A DNA stretch of 20,951 bases. It comes from SZUA-229 sp036567985. GTDB taxonomy: Bacteria > Pseudomonadota > Gammaproteobacteria > SZUA-229. Shown piece after piece: positions 15,063-20,951 of this stretch. The position numbers were made by a program, and so were the translations under genes. The notes under the pieces were generated by a model, which was given only the letters and a program-made list of their open reading frames with translations, ran no database searches and had not been told where the DNA came from. The stretch covers positions 1 through 20,951 of the forward strand of contig DATCTK010000009.1 in the NCBI GenBank assembly GCA_036567985.1, given 5' to 3'. The stretch's first letter is position 1. Every line of letters begins with the position of its first letter.

Positions 15063-15089
15063 TTAATGTGTATTAATGTGTACACTTAA
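15063..15089 (+). promoter_or_regulatory. Possible LitR-type operator upstream of yceJ-yceI
   Basis: TTAATGTGTA is repeated in tandem at 15063-15072 and 15073-15082. The second copy continues into the palindrome GTGTACAC (15078-15085) and then TTAA. It contains TGTACA and a degenerate TGTATT, like the two strong clusters, but with only two half-sites and no convincing -35/-10 pair at standard spacing. A TAGAAT at 15114-15119 could be a -10. It is a weaker candidate. Confidence 0.35.
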
Positions 15090-15192
15090 ACAATCTGGTC
15101 GGGCTGAGTGAGTTAGAATTATTTATTGTAAACAATAACTTACGGCCGGATAATGAGGTCTTCGTCTAATGGCTGGCGGGTGAGGGGAGATA

Positions 15193-15750
15193 ATGAAACT
15201 GAAAAATACCGGCAGTGGTTACGGGCTGGTGAGCATACTATTGCACTGGGTAATGGCGTTGTTGCTGATCGGGCTGTATTTTCTCGGGGATTATATGGTG
15301 GACCTCGACTACTATGACGACTGGTACCACACCGCGCCGGACTGGCACAAGGCGCTAGGACTGGCCGCTCTGGCTTTGTTGTTGGTGCGATTGGGCTGGA
15401 AATACCTGCAGATCAGGCCCTCGCCACTGGCCAGTTATCATCTCTGGGAACTCAGGCTGGCTAGCCTGACCCACGGGGGGTTCTACCTGGTGTTGCTGGT
15501 GGTCACGCTAAGTGGTTATTTTATGTCTACTGCCAAGGGTGCTGCAGTGGATATCTTCGGCTGGTTTGAGGTTGCCGCCCTGACCCGTCTGGATAAAGAC
15601 CAGGCAGAGCTGGTGGCCGACATTCATGAAATAAGCACAACGGTGTTTATACTGATGGTGCTGTTACATATTGTGGCTGCTTTAAAACATCATTTTGTGG
15701 ATAAGGATCGAACCCTGTTGCGCATGATAAGGCCCGTATCGGGTAAATAG
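15193..15750 (+). CDS. yceJ: Cytochrome b561 family membrane protein (YceJ-like)
   Basis: 185 residues with four transmembrane segments. Histidines in or near these segments (His18 in SILLHW, His52 in DWHKALGL, His94 in LTHGGFY, His145 in DIHE, His159 in VLLHIVAALKHH) are consistent with two b-type hemes. The family transfers electrons between the quinone pool and periplasmic acceptors. The next gene encodes YceI, a pairing known as yceJ-yceI in E. coli, and the two are 43 bp apart on the same strand. The start is supported by AGGGGAGA just before the ATG. A cluster with two TGTA-type sites lies about 110 bp upstream. Confidence 0.92.
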   Translation: MKLKNTGSGYGLVSILLHWVMALLLIGLYFLGDYMVDLDYYDDWYHTAPDWHKALGLAALALLLVRLGWKYLQIRPSPLASYHLWELRLASLTHGGFYLVLLVVTLSGYFMSTAKGAAVDIFGWFEVAALTRLDKDQAELVADIHEISTTVFILMVLLHIVAALKHHFVDKDRTLLRMIRPVSGK

Positions 15751-15793
15751 TTTTTAATTAACCATTACTGTTTTAAACCTTAAGGAGAAAAAG

Positions 15794-16363
15794 ATGAAAA
15801 AACTCGCTTTATTACTGATTGGATCTGCCATGTTTGCCGGGCTGGCACATGCCGATAATTATGTGATTGATAAAAAAGGCATGCATGCCTCAATCCAGTT
15901 CAAGATTTCCCACCTGGGTTACAGCTGGTTATGGGGGCGTTTTAATGACTTTGATGGAACCTTCTCATACGATCCTGAAAACCCGTCTGCATCTAAGGTC
16001 AGTGTTACCATCGATCCTGCCAGTGTCGACAGCAACCATGCAGAACGTGATAAGCACTTGCGCAGTGATGATTTCCTGCATGTGGAGAAGTTTCCTGAGT
16101 CGAAGTTTGTCAGCACCTCCTATACGCAAAATGATGATGGTAGCGGTGTATTGAAAGGTGACTTTACCCTGCGTGGTGTAACCCGTCCGATTACTATTGA
16201 TGTGCAGTTTACCGGTGCGGGTAAAGACCCCTGGGGTGGCTATCGTGCAGGATTTGAAGGCAAGACCCGCATCGCGCTTAAAGACTACGGCATTACCAAG
16301 GATCTGGGGCCGGCATCGAAAGAGCTGGATCTAATTATTGCGGTGGAAGGTGTGCGCCAGTAA
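15794..16363 (+). CDS. yceI: YceI family periplasmic lipid-binding protein
   Basis: 189 residues with signal peptide MKKLALLLIGSAMFAGLAHA. The mature YceI lipocalin-like beta barrel contains the family segments IQFKISHLGYSWLWGRFNDFDGTFSYD, SVDSNHAERDKHLRSDDFLHVEKFPESKF, GDFTLRGVTRPITIDVQF and FEGKTRIALKDYGI. YceI proteins bind long polyisoprenoid or amphiphilic molecules in the periplasm and are often paired with cytochrome b561. AGGAG at 15783-15787, 6 nt before the ATG, fixes the start. A bidirectional terminator follows at 16411. Confidence 0.95.
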   Translation: MKKLALLLIGSAMFAGLAHADNYVIDKKGMHASIQFKISHLGYSWLWGRFNDFDGTFSYDPENPSASKVSVTIDPASVDSNHAERDKHLRSDDFLHVEKFPESKFVSTSYTQNDDGSGVLKGDFTLRGVTRPITIDVQFTGAGKDPWGGYRAGFEGKTRIALKDYGITKDLGPASKELDLIIAVEGVRQ

Positions 16364-16410
16364 TTCTGTAGTGCATCCACCGCTTCTGTGGATGTATCGC
16401 GACTAAATAA

Positions 16411-16446
16411 AAAAGCCTCATACCCGTTAGGGGTGAGGCTTTTTTT
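16411..16446. terminator. Bidirectional intrinsic terminator
   Basis: AAAAGCCTCA (16411-16420) pairs with TGAGGCTTTT (16434-16443) around a short loop containing a CCC/GGG pairing. A-rich on one side and T-rich on the other, it can stop both yceI (+) and the convergent diguanylate cyclase gene (-). A second small hairpin, CATCCAC/GTGGATG, lies at about 16373-16393. Confidence 0.85.
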
Positions 16447-16501
16447 ATTTTACATGAAGAAAACCGACTGACGATGCAGTAGGGGAATTCAGTCTATACA
16501 A

Positions 16502-17416
16502 TCAGGGGCAGGTCTTTACCTGGTTACGGCCTTTTTTCTTGGCGATATACAGCGCATCATCTGCCTTGGTGAGCAGTCTGTCGAGGTCATCCCCTTCAAC
16601 CATACAGGCGGCGATACCAAAGCTGGCAGTAATATTTATCTGCAGTGTGTCGTGCTGTATGGCTTCTGTCTCAATGCACTGACGGATGCGTTCTGCCAGA
16701 TTACTGGCTTCCTCAACCCCGGTTTGTGGCAGAATAATCGCGAATTCCTCGCCACCAATGCGTGCCAGTATGTCAACTTCGCGTATGGTTTTCTGCAATA
16801 GCCCGGCAATGGTTTTCAATACACTGTCGCCCACTGTGTGGCCATGGTTGTCATTAATGTTTTTGAAATGATCAATGTCGATCATCATTACTGAAACGTG
16901 TTGCTGGTAACGTCTGGCTTGTTTGAATAACTGTTTTCCCTGTTCAAAAAAAGCACGGCGATTATACAGGTTGGTGAGTTCGTCCTGGCTGGCCCGCTCT
17001 TCCGCCAGCATTTTTGCCGACAGCAGTTTCTGTTCCGAATTTTTCAGGCTGGTTATATCGGTGGCAATTTCCATACGAACGGTGCGACCATCGATCCAGG
17101 TAATGGCCTGGTCTCGACATTGATACCAGTGATTGTTTAGGGTGTTCTTGAATTCCCACACATACACATCGCCAGCCGTACCGTCTTTTTTCAGCAGTTT
17201 TTTGTTGGTGCAGAAGGTGCAAGGGCCATCCTGGTCTTTCTGCAGGACCTGCCAGCAGGTCTTGCCCTGAATATTAGAGCCCCATATGTCCCGTCCGTAT
17301 TTATTTACATACAACAGCTCGTAGCTTTGCATATCCGACACATACACAAGTGCATCGAGTCCATCCAGTACGGTGGTCAGGCATTGATAGCTGAGGTCAT
17401 CTTTTCTTTGTGGCAT
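16502..17416 (-). CDS. PAS-GGDEF diguanylate cyclase
   Basis: 304 residues, no membrane segment. A PAS domain (about 12-125) precedes a short helical linker and a GGDEF domain (about 140-300). The active-site motif is GGEEF at 221-225, with Asp180/Asp182 of MIDIDHFKNIND for metal binding. The allosteric I-site RxxD (Arg212-Asp215) is at the standard 5-residue distance, so product inhibition is expected. The PAS has Cys54, Cys66 and Cys69 (C-x11-C-x2-C), which could bind a metal or Fe-S group or sense redox; it lacks the LOV signature. No effector or receptor gene is adjacent. An inverted repeat in its leader is listed separately. Confidence 0.93.
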   Translation of the reverse strand: MPQRKDDLSYQCLTTVLDGLDALVYVSDMQSYELLYVNKYGRDIWGSNIQGKTCWQVLQKDQDGPCTFCTNKKLLKKDGTAGDVYVWEFKNTLNNHWYQCRDQAITWIDGRTVRMEIATDITSLKNSEQKLLSAKMLAEERASQDELTNLYNRRAFFEQGKQLFKQARRYQQHVSVMMIDIDHFKNINDNHGHTVGDSVLKTIAGLLQKTIREVDILARIGGEEFAIILPQTGVEEASNLAERIRQCIETEAIQHDTLQINITASFGIAACMVEGDDLDRLLTKADDALYIAKKKGRNQVKTCP

Positions 17417-17475
17417 TAATTTACACTTATTTCCGTTTGTAAATTTGCTGGAACCTGACTTGGCGAAAAGTCGGC

Positions 17476-17495
17476 CTGACGCATCTATGCGTCAG
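17476..17495. repeat. Inverted repeat in the diguanylate cyclase leader
   Basis: CTGACGCAT (17476-17484) and ATGCGTCAG (17487-17495) are perfect 9-bp arms with a 2-nt centre. A second, smaller pair, GACTT/AAGTC, lies just before it. The position, 60-80 bp upstream of the gene starting at 17416 and after the photolyase stop at 17667, suits an operator or an attenuating hairpin. There is no adjoining U-tract on the minus strand, so it is not called a terminator. Confidence 0.4.
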
Positions 17496-17666
17496 TATTT
17501 TGTGTCACATGTTTGAAATGAAAATGGCACATCGAGCATGTTATTGTGGTTTTAACACTATTCATTTTAGCCTAAATCCTAGTCGATTTGAGTCCCGGAT
17601 TTTTAATATATATCAATCCGTGCCTGATTAAGCCAGTGATCGGTTGATTTCAGCTCTGACCTGTAC

Positions 17667-19085
17667 CTATCCGTCCTGTTTGATATGTTGTTTGAATCGT
17701 AGCAGTGCCGCTTCGCGACTGCTGGACAGGTCAACCAGTGGAGTTGCATCCGCTGTGTATGATTCTGTATCCAGCCACTGCTGTGTATATCGGTTGTTGG
17801 GGTCAAAACGTTTACTCTGGGTAAGGGGGTTGAAGATGCGGTAATAGGGCGCGGCATCCACGCCGCAGCCAGCCACCCACTGCCAGCCCATGGTGTTATT
17901 GGCCAGGTTGGCATCCACAAGGGTGTCCCAGAACCAGCGGGCACCCTGCAGCCAGTGCAGGCCGAGGTTTTTGGTCAGAAATGAGCTGCAGATCATGCGC
18001 ACCCGGTTATGCATCCATCCGGTTTGCCAGAGCTGTTGCATGCCCGCATCGATAATCGCAATGCCGGTTCGGCCCTGCTGCCATTGTTGTAACAGCGCGT
18101 CGTCATTTTTCCAGAAACTGTTGTGATAACGGTTATCCATTGGCTGGCTCTGTGTATGGGGAAAGTGCCATAAAACGTGGTGGGCGAATTCACGCCAGAG
18201 TAACTGCTTGATAAAGGATTCTATCGAGTTTTTATCAATATCCGACCCCTGTCCGTGTAACAGTGGCTGAAGGCTGAGAAAAATCTGCTGCGGGGTAATC
18301 TCACCAAAATGCAGCGAGGCGGAGAGGCGGGAGGTGCCATTTATTGCAGGTATATCCCGCTGTTGCTGATAGTGCATTATCGGTTGTTCAAGAAACGCCT
18401 CCAGCGCCTGATGTGCACCCGCTTCACCCGGTGACCAGACTGGGTTGAATTTTTCATGCCATGAATGTGGCGAGGGATGGGGCGTAGGATGGGTGTCCAG
18501 TAAAGCCAGTTTTTCCAGTGGCAGCGCCTGATTTAGTGCAGGAGATTTGTCACCGGTGAATTGCGGCCTGCTGACACGGTAATGGCTGTAATGCTGATCC
18601 AGCAGCGGGCGCAGCTTTTTATAAAATGGAGTGTATACCCGGTAAGGTTGTTGCTGATTATTCAGGACGCTGCCGGGTTTGAAAAACAGTCCACTGTCAA
18701 ACCCCTGCAAGGTCACCCTGTCGGCAAAGCGCGTTTGCAGCTGTTGCTGTAGTTGTGCTGCCTGCTGGCGGTAATAGGGTTCATACAGATGATTGAAAAC
18801 CAGCTGTGTGGCATGAGTTTGTTCAAGTACTTGTTCAAGGGTGCTGATGCTATCACCCTGCAACAGTTGCAATTCAATGCCCTGGGCTTTCAGCTGCTGC
18901 TGCAAATGCTGCAAACTGTGGTGCAGCCACCAACGCGAGGCAGCACCTGCACGCCAGGGATTATCCTCTTCCGAGTCATCTATATACAGCGCGATAATTT
19001 GCTTACTGTTCTGTATTGCCCAGTTAAGCGCCGGGTTGTCCAGTAGTCTGAGGTCACGTCGGAACCAGAGCAGGCAGGTATCCAT
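17667..19085 (-). CDS. phrB: Deoxyribodipyrimidine photolyase (class I CPD type)
   Basis: 472 residues. The N-terminal antenna domain starts MDTCLLWFRRDLRLLDNPAL. The C-terminal FAD domain includes TSRLSASLHFGEI (251-263), LLWREFAHHV and IIDAGMQQLWQTGWMHNRVRM (345-364), and MGWQWVAGCGVDAAPYYRIFNP (399-420). The Trp electron-transfer triad of E. coli PhrB (306, 359, 382) aligns with Trp325, Trp378 and Trp401 at identical spacing, so light-driven flavin reduction should be intact. It repairs UV-induced cyclobutane pyrimidine dimers. It starts 5 nt after the litR stop, so it is co-transcribed with the light-type regulator and probably light-induced. Length matches the family. Confidence 0.95.
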   Translation of the reverse strand: MDTCLLWFRRDLRLLDNPALNWAIQNSKQIIALYIDDSEEDNPWRAGAASRWWLHHSLQHLQQQLKAQGIELQLLQGDSISTLEQVLEQTHATQLVFNHLYEPYYRQQAAQLQQQLQTRFADRVTLQGFDSGLFFKPGSVLNNQQQPYRVYTPFYKKLRPLLDQHYSHYRVSRPQFTGDKSPALNQALPLEKLALLDTHPTPHPSPHSWHEKFNPVWSPGEAGAHQALEAFLEQPIMHYQQQRDIPAINGTSRLSASLHFGEITPQQIFLSLQPLLHGQGSDIDKNSIESFIKQLLWREFAHHVLWHFPHTQSQPMDNRYHNSFWKNDDALLQQWQQGRTGIAIIDAGMQQLWQTGWMHNRVRMICSSFLTKNLGLHWLQGARWFWDTLVDANLANNTMGWQWVAGCGVDAAPYYRIFNPLTQSKRFDPNNRYTQQWLDTESYTADATPLVDLSSSREAALLRFKQHIKQDG

Positions 19086-19090
19086 TCTGC

Positions 19091-19987
19091 TTAACGCTTA
19101 AACGCCGGCACCAGCGACTGCATCTTTTCCAGTGCATCCACATGGTCGGATCCCAGTACCTGTATGCCCATGGTATTCAGCTCTTTTTCATAGCGGCTGG
19201 AAAACTCGCCCCCCAGCAGAATCGGCAGGGACAGTGTGCTGATAATATCCGCCATCTCCTTTGTAAAGCTGGGTGTCCATAAATCGGTGCGTGTGCCGGA
19301 GAGCAGAACCGCATCAATTTCAGTGCGTTCTGCCACCAGTGGAATCTGCTGCAATGGCAGGTTGCCGCCCAGGTACAGCACCTGGTAGCCGTGACCCAGC
19401 AGCGCCAGTGAAAACAGCAGAATACCCAGTTCGTGGTTTTCACCGGGCAGGCAGCTGATAAACACCTTACGGCCTTTGGCGCGGTGCGCGTCGTGGTGTA
19501 GTCGTGCGCCAAGCTTGTTGCGTAGAAAGGCCGAAAAAAAGTGCTCTTCGGCAATGCCAGCGGGTTTGTCTGCCCAGCTGCTGCCCAGGGCCTGCAACAC
19601 CGGAATAATCACATGCTCATTCACCATGTCCACCGGGTAGATCGACAGGGCTTCGTTGTAAGTTCTGTCCAGGTTCAGGTCGTTGAAGTTTTCGATCGAC
19701 TTGAGGATGCGCTGCTGGTAGCTCTGCCAGTGGTCTTCCGAGGTGGTGCTTACCAGTCCGCCCAGTTCCGGGTTGCGGGTAATGCGGATGGCTTCGCTGA
19801 TGGTGTGATTGCTTTTCAGTAATTTGACGATTTCCCGCACCAGTTCAATGTCCTGCGCACTGTACAGGCGGTGCCCCTTGGGTGTCCGGCTAGGCTTGAG
19901 CAGGCCGTAGCGTCGCTCCCAGGCGCGCAATGTGGTCGTGGGAACACCGGTCATTTCGGAAATGGTACGTATTGGATACTGGCTCAT
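19091..19987 (-). CDS. litR: MerR-family regulator with B12-binding domain (LitR/CarH/PplR type)
   Basis: 298 residues. A MerR winged helix at the N-terminus (IRTISEMTGVPTTTLRAWERRYGLLKPSRTPKGHRLYS, 6-43) is followed by a B12-binding-2 helical bundle and a Rossmann B12 fold. Trp138-x9-Glu148-His149 is the CarH adenosylcobalamin-cap signature. Glu183-x-His185-x-x-Gly188 corresponds to the lower-ligand DxHxxG motif, with Glu for Asp. The residue after Trp138 is Ala, where CarH has the upper-ligand His. LitR/CarH proteins repress in the dark and release DNA in light. It heads a two-gene unit with phrB, and the intergenic region carries five TTGTAyA sites, so autoregulation is expected. The ATG has no obvious Shine-Dalgarno. 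Confidence 0.92.
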   Translation of the reverse strand: MSQYPIRTISEMTGVPTTTLRAWERRYGLLKPSRTPKGHRLYSAQDIELVREIVKLLKSNHTISEAIRITRNPELGGLVSTTSEDHWQSYQQRILKSIENFNDLNLDRTYNEALSIYPVDMVNEHVIIPVLQALGSSWADKPAGIAEEHFFSAFLRNKLGARLHHDAHRAKGRKVFISCLPGENHELGILLFSLALLGHGYQVLYLGGNLPLQQIPLVAERTEIDAVLLSGTRTDLWTPSFTKEMADIISTLSLPILLGGEFSSRYEKELNTMGIQVLGSDHVDALEKMQSLVPAFKR

Positions 19988-20010
19988 AGGGGCAGGGTCT
20001 ATGTCATTAT

Positions 20011-20073
20011 TTGTACATATTGTACAAGAAAATACTTGTACATGTGAAGTTTATTTGTATAATTAATTGTACA
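20011..20073. promoter_or_regulatory. LitR-type operator array between divergent promoters
   Basis: TTGTAyA occurs five times in one orientation, at 20011-20017, 20020-20026, 20036-20042, 20055-20061 (TTGTATA) and 20067-20073. For litR (minus), TTCACA (20048-20043), 18 bp and TACAAT (20024-20019) form a promoter. For the plus-strand gene, TTGTAC (20036-20041), 16 bp and TATAAT (20058-20063) form one. Both -10 elements lie inside half-sites. The right-hand part, TGTATAATTAATTGTACA, matches the lipid-operon promoter. Bound LitR would cover both promoters at once. Confidence 0.8.
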
Positions 20074-20101
20074 ACTATTTGTTGCACAAAAGGTGAACAA
20101 A

Positions 20102-20951
20102 ATGCCAGCATCACAGATCAGCTCAAAATCCGCTCAGCAGAATCAGGCCCACAAGCTGGACACCCACCTCAATCGCCAGTCACGCCCACAGATTGGCGTC
20201 AGCGCCTGCCTGATGGGACAGCCTGTGCGTTTTGATGGTGGGCACAAGCGCAGCCCGTTGCTGATCGACACCTGTAGCAAGTACTTCGATCTGCACACCA
20301 TGTGTCCCGAAGCCGAGCTGGGACTGGGTATTCCTCGTCCAACTATTCAATTACGTCGCTTTGAGTCGGTGGTTAAACTGGTGCACTCAAAGGACAGCCA
20401 GCATGATATCAGCGAAGCAATGCGTGGCTATGCCGTGCAGAAAGTCGAGGGGCTGGCGCATCTGGATGGGTTTATCTTTAAAAAAGATTCTCCCAGTTGC
20501 GGCATGGAGCGGGTACCGGTGTTCGATCACCGTACCGGCATGCGCGAGCGCAATGGCGTAGGGATGTTTGCCGAGGTTTTTAAAAATCGTTACCCCAATG
20601 TGCCCACGGAAGAAGAGGGGCGTCTGAATGATATCCAGTTGCGTGAAAATTTTTACGAGCGGGTGTATGCGCATTATCGCTGGCGTCAGTTGCTGGGCAG
20701 TGCACAGGTGTTACAGGGTTTTCGCGAGTTTCATAAAAACTACAAACTGATATTAATGGCACGCCATGATGCCAGTTATCGTCAGTTGGGACGTATTGCG
20801 GCAGCCGCAAACAAACATAATTTGCCCCAGGTAATGGACGAATACTTTGCCCTGTTTATGCAATGCATGAGCAAGGTGCCCAGTCGTGGACAGCATGTGA
20901 ATGTATTAATGCATATACTGGGCTACCTGAAAAATCGCCTTAATACACATG
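20102..20951 (+). CDS. DUF523-DUF1722 protein, RudS/YbgA-like (3' end beyond the window)
   Basis: The open frame from ATG 20102 runs through the window edge (283 codons seen). AGGTG at 20091-20095 lies 6 nt before the start. The DUF523 part (about 30-165) has IGVSACLMGQPVRFDGGHKRS, MCPEAELGLGIPRPTI and FKKDSPSCGMERV. The DUF1722 part (from about 185) has LRENFYERVYAHYRWRQL, FHKNYKLILMARH and LGRIAAAANK, and HVNVLMHILGYLKNRL near the edge. Cys36, Cys68 and Cys133 match the three Cys that hold a [4Fe-4S] cluster in the DUF523 desulfurase TudS. The two-domain form is the RudS type, reported as a tRNA 4-thiouridine desulfidase. It is divergent from litR across a shared operator array. Confidence 0.88.
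   Translation, partial: MPASQISSKSAQQNQAHKLDTHLNRQSRPQIGVSACLMGQPVRFDGGHKRSPLLIDTCSKYFDLHTMCPEAELGLGIPRPTIQLRRFESVVKLVHSKDSQHDISEAMRGYAVQKVEGLAHLDGFIFKKDSPSCGMERVPVFDHRTGMRERNGVGMFAEVFKNRYPNVPTEEEGRLNDIQLRENFYERVYAHYRWRQLLGSAQVLQGFREFHKNYKLILMARHDASYRQLGRIAAAANKHNLPQVMDEYFALFMQCMSKVPSRGQHVNVLMHILGYLKNRLNTH

Noticed and set aside
17040..17380. LOV-type photoreceptor domain in the diguanylate cyclase
   Set aside because: The PAS has GKTCWQVLQ, which only superficially resembles the GxNCRFLQ flavin-adduct motif of LOV domains, and it continues with a CxxC pair instead.

Overview
The window reads as the chromosome of a free-living, probably aquatic gammaproteobacterium. RpsO and PNPase are close to the E. 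coli proteins, and Slp-family lipoproteins, TcdA, YceJ/YceI and a lipocalin are present. The mix of lipid-modification genes, a LitR/CarH-type regulator and a photolyase resembles what is known from Vibrio, Shewanella and Pseudomonas relatives. I cannot name the genus. No rRNA, tRNA, CRISPR, integrase or transposase gene was seen.

Layout. 1-362: a noncoding, strongly self-complementary stretch that ends in a perfect 23-bp palindromic hairpin of the REP type. 363-1511 (-): two paralogous Slp-type outer-membrane lipoproteins. 1711-2285 (+): a small unknown protein with a strong sigma70 promoter that coincides with an IscR-like site, and its own terminator. 2491-5017 (+): the rpsO-pnp operon with clear promoter and terminator. 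5018-5301: a spacer with imperfect direct repeats. 5302-5883 (+): a predicted outer-membrane beta-barrel protein. 5939-7632 (-): tcdA and a tightly linked cytosolic substrate-binding-fold protein. 7732-14831 (-): an eight-gene, overlapping or nearly overlapping operon reading cfa-like methyltransferase, DUF2878, DUF1295, DUF6134-like, lipocalin, FAD oxidoreductase, DUF1365, cfa. 15193-16363 (+): cytochrome b561 (YceJ) and YceI, followed by a terminator. 16502-17416 (-): a PAS-GGDEF diguanylate cyclase. 17667-19987 (-): CPD photolyase and the MerR/B12-binding regulator LitR. 20102-20951 (+, cut by the window end): a DUF523-DUF1722 protein related to TudS/RudS desulfidases.

How it fits together. 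The most informative signal is noncoding. Clusters of the hexamer TGTAyA (and its complement) sit at the promoter of the eight-gene lipid operon (14885-14952) and in the litR / DUF523-DUF1722 divergent region (20011-20073). Both clusters contain the same promoter-operator module: a TTGyAC -35, a 16-bp spacer, a TATAAT -10, and TGTATAATTwATTGTACA across the -10. This matches established knowledge of LitR/CarH/PplR light regulation and suggests one light-responsive regulon. It would join membrane-lipid methylation or oxidation (possibly furan or branched fatty acids), DNA photorepair and possibly tRNA 4-thiouridine removal. The regulon and the lipid product are inference; the gene families and the repeated sites are seen in the sequence.
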